DNA from: Chloroflexi bacterium UBA4730
Lineage (GTDB): Bacteria; Chloroflexota; Limnocylindria; P2-11E
Direction of reading: 5' to 3'
DNA length: 64,000 nucleotides
Assembly: GCA_002404155.1 (NCBI GenBank)
Contig: DHJC01000056.1
Location: forward strand, 32,361 to 96,360
How positions within the stretch are numbered: position 1 is the first letter of the stretch; each line of letters starts with the position of its first letter. The notes under the pieces were generated by a model. It was given only the letters and a program-made list of their open reading frames with translations, made no database searches and had not been told where the DNA came from. Positions 57,377 through 64,000 of the stretch are shown here, piece after piece. A program made the translations under genes and the position numbers.

Positions 57377-58729
57377 GTGGCCTACGACAAATTCGACAAG
57401 CTGGTCGCCGAGCGCACGACGCAATGGACCGAGGAGCTCAGCGACTACTGCCGGATCCCGTGTGAGACGGCGCAGCTCCCGGAGCTCAAGCGAGGCGCCG
57501 CGTGGACCGCCGACCGGCTTCGCAAGGCCGGCGCGAAGATCGAGATCATCGAGAAGCCCGGGGTCGCGCCCTTGGTCGTCGGCGAGATGGGCAGCGGCCC
57601 GCGGACGCTCATCTGCGTCCAGCACTACGACGTGCAGCCCGCCGCGCCGCTCGAGCTCTGGACCACTCCGCCGTACGAGCCCGCGATCCGCGACAACAAG
57701 CTCTTCGCCCGCGGGGTCTCGGACAACAAGGGCCAGTTCCTCATCCGCGTGCAGGCCGCCGAGGCCTACCAAGACGCGATCGGCCCGCTGCCGATCAAGA
57801 TCCGCTTCCTCGTCGAAGGCGAGGAGGAGTCATCGAGCCGGCACTTCAACTCAATGCTGCAGGAGCGGCCGGACCTGACCGCCGGCGACGGCTCGCTGCA
57901 GGAAGGTGGTGGACTGGACGCGCAGGACCGGCCGACGCTCATCTGCGGAGTCCGGGGGATCCTCTACGTCGAGCTCTCGGTGCGCACGCTGAACTACGAC
58001 GCGCACTCCGGCGGCGCGTCGCTCTACGAGAACGCGGCGTGGCGGCTGGTCGAGGCGCTCGCCACGATGCGCAAGCCCGACGGCACGGTGACCATCGACG
58101 GCTTCTATGACGACGTGCGGAAGCCCACCGACAAGCAGCTCGCGCGTCTGAAAACGGTCCCGTTCGAGGAAGCGAAGCTGAAGGCGATCTACGGCGCGAC
58201 GCGCTTCGTCGGCGGAAAGACCGGCGGCGACGCGCAAGTCGCGCAGCTCTTCGCCCCGACGTGCAACATCGCCGGCATCTGGTCGGGTTGGACGGGCGAC
58301 GACGCGAAAACCATCACCCCGGCCGAAGCGCACGTGAAGATCGACATGCGCCTCGTGCCGGATCAGGACCCGGAGAAGGTCGAGCGCCAGCTCCGCGCGC
58401 ATCTCGACAAGCGCGGCTTCAACGACATCCTGATCAAGAACTGGGGCAGCGAGCATCCGTACTGGGGACCCGTGGACGCGCCGATCGTCGATGCCGCCGA
58501 GCGCGCGTCGACGGCCGTCTACGGGTCGAAGCCGCTGCGGCTCTTCTCGAGCCCAGGCACCGCACCGCAGTACCAGGTCTGCAACCCGCACAAGCTGCCG
58601 ATGGTCGCGATCGGATACAGCCACCCCGACGCACGGGTCCACGCGCCGGACGAGAACGTGCGGCTCGATCTCATGCCGAAGGCCGCCATGGTGCTGGGCC
58701 GCTTCTTCGATGAGTTCAGCCGGACGTAG
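57377..58729 (+). CDS. M20-family dipeptidase/metallopeptidase
   Basis: A 450-residue di-zinc peptidase. VQHYDVQPA is the first metal motif, ARGVSDNKGQFL carries the bridging Asp, and VEGEEESSSRHF the catalytic Glu pair. A dimerisation domain (about 215-330) follows, including NYDAHSGGAS, and the last metal His lies in GYSHPDARVHAPDENV. GTG 57377 is six bases after GGAGG. It hydrolyses dipeptides or N-acyl amino acids. Overlaps the GNAT gene by 20 bases. Confidence 0.93.
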   Translation: MAYDKFDKLVAERTTQWTEELSDYCRIPCETAQLPELKRGAAWTADRLRKAGAKIEIIEKPGVAPLVVGEMGSGPRTLICVQHYDVQPAAPLELWTTPPYEPAIRDNKLFARGVSDNKGQFLIRVQAAEAYQDAIGPLPIKIRFLVEGEEESSSRHFNSMLQERPDLTAGDGSLQEGGGLDAQDRPTLICGVRGILYVELSVRTLNYDAHSGGASLYENAAWRLVEALATMRKPDGTVTIDGFYDDVRKPTDKQLARLKTVPFEEAKLKAIYGATRFVGGKTGGDAQVAQLFAPTCNIAGIWSGWTGDDAKTITPAEAHVKIDMRLVPDQDPEKVERQLRAHLDKRGFNDILIKNWGSEHPYWGPVDAPIVDAAERASTAVYGSKPLRLFSSPGTAPQYQVCNPHKLPMVAIGYSHPDARVHAPDENVRLDLMPKAAMVLGRFFDEFSRT

Positions 58730-59255
58730 GATCCAGACCGAACGGCTCGTGCTGCGGCAGTGGCGCGAGGACGATCTCGATGGGCTCGCCGCGGTGAACG
58801 CCGACCCCGAGGTCATGCGCTACATCCACGACGGCCATGTGCACGATCGCCCGGAGGCGGCGGCCTCACTGGGTCGGATCCGCGCGCAATGGGCCGAACA
58901 CGGCTTCGGGCTCTGGGCGGTCGAGGGAAAGCAAGACGGAAGCTTGATGGGCTTCTGCGGCGTCGGCTTCCCGCGGTTCCTGCCTGCGCTCGAGGCATCA
59001 CCGGAGATCGGCTGGCGCTTCGCGCGGCGACACTGGGGCACGGGCTATGCATCGGAAGCGGCGGTCGCGAGCCGCAACGACTTTTTCTCGACCCAGGACT
59101 TCGATCATCTCATCAGCCTCGCCTTCCCCGGTAACCTCGCCTCGCATCGCGTGATGCAGAAGCTCGGGATGCGCCGCGTCGCTGACGCCACGCTGCCCTC
59201 CGGTGCAACGGTCTGGGTGCACCGCCTCGAGCGCGACGACTGGACGGCCGCATGA
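58710..59255 (+). CDS. GNAT-family N-acetyltransferase (RimJ/RimL-like)
   Basis: A 181-residue acetyltransferase: IQTERLVLRQWREDDLDGL is the N-terminal RimJ-like block, and SPEIGWRFARRHWGTGYASEA is the acetyl-CoA-binding region with the R/QxxGxG/A-like RRHWGTGYA (each quoted in part). NLASHRVMQKLGMR is the C-terminal motif. ATG 58710 lies inside the end of the M20 gene. Acceptor unknown; possibly an amino acid or peptide N-terminus. Confidence 0.9.
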   Translation: MSSAGRRIQTERLVLRQWREDDLDGLAAVNADPEVMRYIHDGHVHDRPEAAASLGRIRAQWAEHGFGLWAVEGKQDGSLMGFCGVGFPRFLPALEASPEIGWRFARRHWGTGYASEAAVASRNDFFSTQDFDHLISLAFPGNLASHRVMQKLGMRRVADATLPSGATVWVHRLERDDWTAA

Positions 59256-60373
59256 CCGACGCGATCGTCATCGGCCTCGGTGCGGACGGCAGCGCCGCCG
59301 CCGCCCACCTGGCGGGGCGCGGTGCCCGCGTGCTCGGGCTCGAGGCGTTCGCCCGCGGCCACACGAACGGCTCGTCCGGTGGACTCACGCGCGTGATCCG
59401 GCTCGCGTACTACGAGCACCCCGACTATGTCCCGCTCCTGAAACGCGCGTGGCAGCTGTGGCGCGACCTGGAGGCAGCGACGGGCGAACAACTGCTCAAG
59501 CAGACCGGCGGGGTGTACGTCGGACCGCGCGACGGGGAGCTCGTCGGCGGCTCGTTGCGTAGCGCGCGCGAGCACGGCCTCGAGCACGAGCTCCTGGACC
59601 CAGCCGGCCTCCGCGCGCGGCTGCCCCTGTTCCGCTTCGACGCCGATTGGTGGGGCCTCGCCGAGGCGACCGCCGGCTACCTGCTCCCCGACCGCTGCAT
59701 CGCCGCGCATCTGGCCCTCGCTGAGCGCCACGAAGCCGAGCTGCGCTTCGAGGAGCGCGTGCTCTCGTGGGCCCGCGACGGCGGCGGCGTGCGCGTCACG
59801 ACGGATCGCGGGACCCATCGCGCCGCGAAGCTCGTGATCGCCGCGGGCGCGTGGAACGCGCGACTGTTGCCGGCCATCGCGCCACTCCTGCAGGTGAAGC
59901 GCGTGCCGCTCTTCTGGTTCGAGCCCGTCGCCGAGCGCGACGCGCTCGCCACGCTGCCCGTGTACATCGTCGACTCCGGTCTGGGCCATGGCTGCTACGG
60001 CTTCCCGTACCTGGCCGACCAGGGCCTGAAGATCGCGACCCACGGTGCCGGCACGCCGGCCGATCCGGACACCGTCGACCGCGAGGCCCACCCGGACGAT
60101 GAGCTCCCGATCCGCGCGTTCATCAAAGATCGCCTGCCGGTCGCCGACGGCCCGGTGCGGATGACGAAGATCTGTATGTACACGGTGACGCCGGACGAGC
60201 ACTTCATCGTCGACGTCGACGAGCCGGTGGCCTACGCCTCGGCGTGCTCCGGCCACGGCTTCAAGTTCGCGAGCGTCATGGGCGAAGTGCTGGCCGACCT
60301 CGCGCTCGAGGGCACGACCCGGCACCCGATCGGCTTCCTGTCCGCGTCGCGGTTCGCGGCGGCGCGCGCGTGA
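59252..60373 (+). CDS. Monomeric sarcosine oxidase / N-methyltryptophan oxidase-like FAD enzyme
   Basis: A 373-residue FAD amine oxidase. The dinucleotide loop reads VIGLGADGSAAAAHLA, with an Asp at a position usually Gly or Met. SSGGLTRVIRLAYYEHPDYV is the substrate-side block. The Cys in KICMYTVTPDEHFIVD matches the covalent-FAD Cys of monomeric sarcosine oxidase, and ACSGHGFKFASVMGE the C-terminal motif. It oxidises N-methyl amino acids to formaldehyde, peroxide and the free amino acid. ATG 59252 overlaps the GNAT stop (ATGA). Confidence 0.9.
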   Translation: MTDAIVIGLGADGSAAAAHLAGRGARVLGLEAFARGHTNGSSGGLTRVIRLAYYEHPDYVPLLKRAWQLWRDLEAATGEQLLKQTGGVYVGPRDGELVGGSLRSAREHGLEHELLDPAGLRARLPLFRFDADWWGLAEATAGYLLPDRCIAAHLALAERHEAELRFEERVLSWARDGGGVRVTTDRGTHRAAKLVIAAGAWNARLLPAIAPLLQVKRVPLFWFEPVAERDALATLPVYIVDSGLGHGCYGFPYLADQGLKIATHGAGTPADPDTVDREAHPDDELPIRAFIKDRLPVADGPVRMTKICMYTVTPDEHFIVDVDEPVAYASACSGHGFKFASVMGEVLADLALEGTTRHPIGFLSASRFAAARA

Positions 60374-60474
60374 GGATGGGCCGCACCGAGATGATCATCC
60401 GCCTCGTCGTGATCGCGGCACTGCTGTTCTTCGTCTACTACGCGCTGTTCACCGGAGGCGGCCTCAACCGCTAG
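60370..60474 (+). CDS. Single-span membrane miniprotein (34 residues)
   Basis: GTG 60370 overlaps the oxidase stop as GTGA and encodes a charged head (RMGRTEM), one strong transmembrane helix (IIRLVVIAALLFFVYYALF) and a short GGGLNR tail. ATG 60376 would also work. It is too short for standard gene callers but the overlap, hydrophobic core and clean stop support it. Its TAG lies in a CTAG shared with the convergent Ig-domain remnant. Confidence 0.6.
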   Translation: MRMGRTEMIIRLVVIAALLFFVYYALFTGGGLNR

Positions 60475-60678
60475 CGCACGTCGATGATCCAGAACACTCC
60501 CTGGTCGTCCATCCACGTCGTGCCGTCGATCACCGGTCGCAGGTTCAACCGGTAGACCCCGCGCGATAGGGGGCGCGCAGGCTGAAGCGGAACTCGGCGA
60601 CATCCCCGTACCTCCACGGGGGACAGCGGGCGAGCGTGCGCGCAGGCTCGGGGAACTTCGGTACCTCAGCCGGGTTGA
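60471..60678 (-). pseudogene. C-terminal remnant of a protein with an NBR1/Ig-like domain
   Basis: On the minus strand, NPAEVPKFPEPARTLA and YGDVAEFRFSLRAPYR are followed, one frame over, by GVYRLNLRPVIDGTTWMDDQ and GVFWIIDVR with a stop. This is the typical C-terminal strand pattern of bacterial NBR1-like Ig domains, found on envelope hydrolases. Adding one G to the GGGG run near 60565 joins both into a continuous frame. No start or upstream part of the gene is present, since the BNR propeller gene's end lies directly beside it. Confidence 0.6.
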
Positions 60679-63600
60679 TTACGCGGCCTTCCGTCTCCCG
60701 CGCCGGCCGATGGCGGCGTCGAGCCGCTTCTCGAGCTTCGTGACCTCGTCGTCCAGCCGCTTCGCAAGCGCAACGGCCTGGTTCGTCGGCACCGCGTCGG
60801 CTGAGCCGACGGACCCGATGAGCGCCGCGATCTTGTGATTCAGCCGCACACCGAAGTTGAGCGTGTCCTGCCGGCTCTTCGCCTTGGGCTGCATGAGCTG
60901 ACCCTCGATCGCGTCGAGCGTCCGCTTCGTCGCGGCCGTCGTGCGCGGATCCCCGCGCGCTTCGCGCAACCGGTTCACGGCTTTGTGGTCCCGGTCCAGG
61001 AGATCGCGCAGCTTCGCGCGGAGCGCGAACTGCGCGTCGAGGTCAGCCTGCGTCGCCGGGATCCGCGGATCAGTGCGGATCTCGAATAGCGCCTCGCTCT
61101 TCTCGCCGTCGGCGTCCAGGCGCACGGTGTACCTGCCGGGTGCCGCGACCGCGCCCTTCAGCGCGTTCTCGAGCTGGTCCATGACCTGCGGCTCATCGTC
61201 GATCTTCGCCGCGTCGGGGTAGCGCATGTCCCACACGAACCGGTTCATGCCGGGCTCGACCAGCACGCGCGGCTCCTTGTCTTTCGGATCCGCGTCAGGC
61301 GGCCGCTGCGTGTACGAGCGGATCGTCCGACCGCGCGAGTCGAGGAACGTGAGTGTGATGTCCTTCGCTGCGCCGCGCAGGAAGTACGTGACGATGACGC
61401 CGTCGGGCGGGTTCTTGCCCGCGTCCAGGTTGGTCTCGACCTTCTCGCCGTTCGGCCGCTCCTCGACGATCGAGACGAAGATGCTCCCGCCCGGGTGGCG
61501 ATAGTTCTTCATCGGCGCGGGCTCACTCTTCGACGAGAAGCCGCCGTAGGTCTTGTACCGGATGGTCGGGCGCGGCGTGAAGAGCCGCGTCTTCCCGGTC
61601 GCCCGTTTGCGCGCAAGCTCGCGCATCGGGGAGAGGTCGTCGAACACCCAGAACGACCGGCCATGCGTGGCGAGCGCGAGGTCACCGTCCTTCACGATGA
61701 GATCGTGGATCGGGACGACCGGCAGGCTGCGGCCCTGCCAGCGCCGCCACCGCGCGCCACCGTCGAGCGACACGTAGAGACCAACCTCGGTGCCCGCGAA
61801 CAGCAGGCCGCGGACCTCGGGATCCTCACGCACCGCGCGCACGAACGTGTCCGCCGGGATCCCCGCGGTGATCTTCGACCACGTCTTGCCGAAGTTCTCG
61901 GTCTTGTAGATGTACGGCCGGAAGTCGTCGTGCTTGTAGCGGTTGGCCGCAACGTATGCCGTGCCCGCGTCGTGCTGACCGGGCTCGATGAGGCTGATGA
62001 GCGTCTGCGCCGCGATGATGCGCGGCGTGACGTTCGTCCACTTCTTTCCGTTGTCGCGCGACACGTGGATGAGCCCATCGTCGCTGCCGGCCCACAGCAC
62101 GCCCGGCTCGAGCGGTGACTCCGTGAAAGCGAAGATCGTGGCGTGGTACTCGGCGCCCGTCTGGTCGAGCGTGATCGGTCCGCCCGAGTCACCGGTGGTG
62201 CGCGCATCGTTGCGTGTCAGATCCGGGCTGACGCGGTCCCACGTCGTGCCTTCGTCCTGCGTCCGATGGACGTACTGCGATGTGGTGTAGAGGACGTTCG
62301 GGTCATGGGGCGAGAGCGCGACCGGCGCGGTCCAGTTGAAGCGGTACTTGAGGTGTTTCGCTGCGATGCCCGACGACGCTTCGGGCCATACGTTGATCGT
62401 GCGGATCTGTCCGCTGCGGTGGTCGTACCGAGTGAGGAGACCGGCGTGGTCGGCGGCGAACACGATATCTGGATCGTCCGGACGCACCGCGATGTGCCCG
62501 GCCTCGCCGCCGCCGACCTCGTAGCAGTCCTGCCACAGGATGCCGCTGAGCGACGAGCGCGTCGGCGAGGAGATCGACGAGTTGTCCTGCTGCGGCGCGT
62601 AGAGCCGGTACGGGGTCTGGGTGTCGGCGGTGATGTGGTAGTACTCGGCCGTCGGCTGGTTGTAGAGCGACGACCAGGACGCCCCGCCGTTGAACGAGAC
62701 CGTCGCGCCGCCGTCGTTGCCTTCGATGATCCGCAGCGGATCCTTGGGGTCGATCCACATGTCGTGGTTGTCGCCGTGCGGGATCGTCTGCCGCACGAAC
62801 GTCTGCCCGGCGTCGCTGGAGCGGTACGCGTCCACGTTGAGGACCCACACCGTCTCGGCATCTTGCGGGTCGGCGAAGATGTGCGTGTAGTACCAGGCGC
62901 GCTGGCGCAACTCGCGGTCCTCCGAGCCCTTTGACCAGCTGAGCCCGCCGTCCTCGGACCGAAAGACGCCGCCATCGCTCGCCTCGACGAGCGCGAAGAC
63001 TCGGTCGGGGCGCCCCGGCGACACGGCGACGCTGATCTTCCCGAGCACACCTTTCGGCAGGCCGCGGTTGCGGGAGATCTCCGTCCAGGTGTCGCCGCCG
63101 TCGGTCGACTTGAAGATGCCGCTGCCCTCGCCGCCGCTGATCATCTGGTGCGGCCGGCGGATCGCCTCCCAGAGCGTCGCGTACACGATCCGTGGATTGG
63201 TCGGATCGATGCTCATGTCGATGCCGCCGGCCTTCGTGCCTCGCGACAGCACCTTCTTCCAGGTCTTGCCGCCATCGCGCGTGCGGAAGATACCGCGCTC
63301 GGGGTTTGGCCCGTGGGCGTGGCCCAGGGCCGCGACGTACGCGATGTCGGGATCCTGCGGGTCGACGCGGACCTTGCCGATGTTCCGGGTGTTCTCGAGG
63401 CCGAGGTGCGACCAGGTCTTCCCGCCGTCGGTCGTGCGGTAGACGCCGTCACCGTGCGACACGTTGCCACGGATGCAGGCCTCGCCCATCCCCGCGTACA
63501 CGACGTTCGCGTCGGTCGGCGCGACCGCGATCGCGCCGACCGACGCGCGCTTGAAGAAGCCGTCGCTCACGTTGCGCCAGAAGAGGCCGCCGTCGGTGGT

Positions 63601-63759
63601 CTTCCAGACGCCGCCGCCGCACGAGCCGAAGTAGAAGGTGTTGCGCTCGCGCGGATCGCCGGCCACCGCTTCGACCCGACCGCCTCGGAACGGCCCGAGC
63701 TGTCGCCACTCCAGTCCGTCAAGCGACACCCCGGTCTGCGCGGTAGAGCGTGGCGGCAT
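60679..63759 (-). CDS. Large BNR/sortilin-like beta-propeller protein (VPS10-type), no signal peptide
   Basis: A 1026-residue protein with many Asp-box (BNR) repeats: GGVWKTTDGGLFW, GVYRTTDGGKTWSHLG, GIFRTRDGGKTWKKV, GIFKSTDGGDTWTEI, GVFRSEDGGLSWSKG, YKTENFGKTWSKI. These build a double propeller as in sortilin-type glycosidase relatives. The last 180 residues are a C-terminal helical, charged region (LRDLLDRDHKAVNRLREAR). ATG 63759 is chosen because GGGGAGGGG lies six bases upstream; it leaves no signal peptide, unlike most family members. Role unknown. Confidence 0.9.
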   Translation of the reverse strand: MPPRSTAQTGVSLDGLEWRQLGPFRGGRVEAVAGDPRERNTFYFGSCGGGVWKTTDGGLFWRNVSDGFFKRASVGAIAVAPTDANVVYAGMGEACIRGNVSHGDGVYRTTDGGKTWSHLGLENTRNIGKVRVDPQDPDIAYVAALGHAHGPNPERGIFRTRDGGKTWKKVLSRGTKAGGIDMSIDPTNPRIVYATLWEAIRRPHQMISGGEGSGIFKSTDGGDTWTEISRNRGLPKGVLGKISVAVSPGRPDRVFALVEASDGGVFRSEDGGLSWSKGSEDRELRQRAWYYTHIFADPQDAETVWVLNVDAYRSSDAGQTFVRQTIPHGDNHDMWIDPKDPLRIIEGNDGGATVSFNGGASWSSLYNQPTAEYYHITADTQTPYRLYAPQQDNSSISSPTRSSLSGILWQDCYEVGGGEAGHIAVRPDDPDIVFAADHAGLLTRYDHRSGQIRTINVWPEASSGIAAKHLKYRFNWTAPVALSPHDPNVLYTTSQYVHRTQDEGTTWDRVSPDLTRNDARTTGDSGGPITLDQTGAEYHATIFAFTESPLEPGVLWAGSDDGLIHVSRDNGKKWTNVTPRIIAAQTLISLIEPGQHDAGTAYVAANRYKHDDFRPYIYKTENFGKTWSKITAGIPADTFVRAVREDPEVRGLLFAGTEVGLYVSLDGGARWRRWQGRSLPVVPIHDLIVKDGDLALATHGRSFWVFDDLSPMRELARKRATGKTRLFTPRPTIRYKTYGGFSSKSEPAPMKNYRHPGGSIFVSIVEERPNGEKVETNLDAGKNPPDGVIVTYFLRGAAKDITLTFLDSRGRTIRSYTQRPPDADPKDKEPRVLVEPGMNRFVWDMRYPDAAKIDDEPQVMDQLENALKGAVAAPGRYTVRLDADGEKSEALFEIRTDPRIPATQADLDAQFALRAKLRDLLDRDHKAVNRLREARGDPRTTAATKRTLDAIEGQLMQPKAKSRQDTLNFGVRLNHKIAALIGSVGSADAVPTNQAVALAKRLDDEVTKLEKRLDAAIGRRGRRKAA

Positions 63760-63834
63760 GGTCGTCCCCTCCCCAGCTAAGCTCATGGCGACCATAGCGA
63801 AACGGTCAGAACGACGTTGCGGGGGAGTTTCGAA

Positions 63835-63981
63835 ATGGACTGGTTCGAGCAGCTCACGGGGTTGGACCCCGACGCGAGCAGCGGCACGTTCGAGGCAATG
63901 CTTGCCGCGCTCGTCGGCGTGATCATCATCGCAGCGGCCTGGTACGTCCTTTCGCGCCGCAAGGCCCGCGCGGCCCGCTAG
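63835..63981 (+). CDS. Single-span membrane miniprotein (48 residues)
   Basis: ATG 63835, seven bases after GGGGGAG, encodes MDWFEQLTGLDPDASSGTFE, then a transmembrane helix (MLAALVGVIIIAAAWYVL) and a basic tail (SRRKARAAR). It is divergent from the BNR propeller gene with 75 bases between. Too short for standard callers, but start, ribosome-binding site and topology are coherent: N-terminus outside, basic tail inside. Function unknown. Confidence 0.7.
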   Translation: MDWFEQLTGLDPDASSGTFEAMLAALVGVIIIAAAWYVLSRRKARAAR

Positions 63982-64000
63982 CCCGGACCTTTCACTAACG

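Overview
The window is a high-G+C stretch (clearly above 65% by eye) of tightly packed bacterial chromosome. Most genes sit in co-directional runs joined by 1-8 nt overlaps (ATGA, GTGA, TGATG), and several convergent pairs even share stop-codon bases. There are no phage, transposase, plasmid or CRISPR genes. High G+C, many periplasmic binding lipoproteins, UbiD/UbiX decarboxylases, Mo-hydroxylases, a cyclase-ATPase-TPR giant and a complete leucine-catabolic module suggest an uncultured, free-living soil or subsurface heterotroph. A Chloroflexota-like or Actinobacteria-like lineage fits best, but no phylogenetic marker gene is present, so this is only an inference.

Region 1 (1-26.7 kb) reads as an aromatic/heteroaromatic acid uptake and catabolism island. 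It holds two cupin proteins, an EutA-type reactivase, a GntR/FCD regulator, UbiX and UbiD, a ThDP-dependent decarboxylase-like enzyme, a class II aldolase, a flavin reductase, a three-subunit Mo-hydroxylase with CoxG, three NMT1/SsuA-type binding lipoproteins but only one permease/ATPase pair, a type I CoA-transferase, an enoyl-CoA hydratase, an aldehyde dehydrogenase and an SDR. Three intergenic regions carry TNGTNNNACNA-like sites that the FCD regulator could bind. A phenylacetyl-CoA-epoxidase-like gene has lost its di-iron core.

Region 2 (26.7-38.2 kb) holds a class V aminotransferase, an ABC-2 exporter, a branched-chain aminotransferase, prephenate dehydratase, a secreted helical protein, a diacylglycerol-kinase-like enzyme and a complete LivKHMGF importer. 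Region 3 (38.2-43.7 kb) has a two-gene Dpp/Opp-like permease operon in which the second permease is fused to a PA domain and a zinc-ligand-less M28 peptidase-like ectodomain. It also has a C2H2-like miniprotein, a PAP2 phosphatase and a visibly AT-richer VOC gene beside tRNA-Arg(ACG).

Region 4 (43.7-57.3 kb) is built around leucine degradation: methylcrotonyl-CoA carboxylase beta and alpha, methylglutaconyl-CoA hydratase and an HMG-CoA-lyase-like protein, with AzlCD branched-chain amino acid efflux nested between. A large class III cyclase/AAA/TPR regulator, an MFS transporter, a ChrB-type protein with a beta-propeller, a nitroreductase and a DedA protein also lie here. Region 5 (57.3-64 kb) has an M20 dipeptidase, a GNAT enzyme, a sarcosine-oxidase-like flavoenzyme, two tiny single-span membrane proteins, an Ig-like-domain gene remnant and a 1026-residue BNR/sortilin-like propeller.

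Four loci are frameshifted. Three of these can be repaired by restoring one base in a short homopolymer, so sequence error must be excluded before calling them pseudogenes. Function assignments rest on motifs read by eye; no database search was run.
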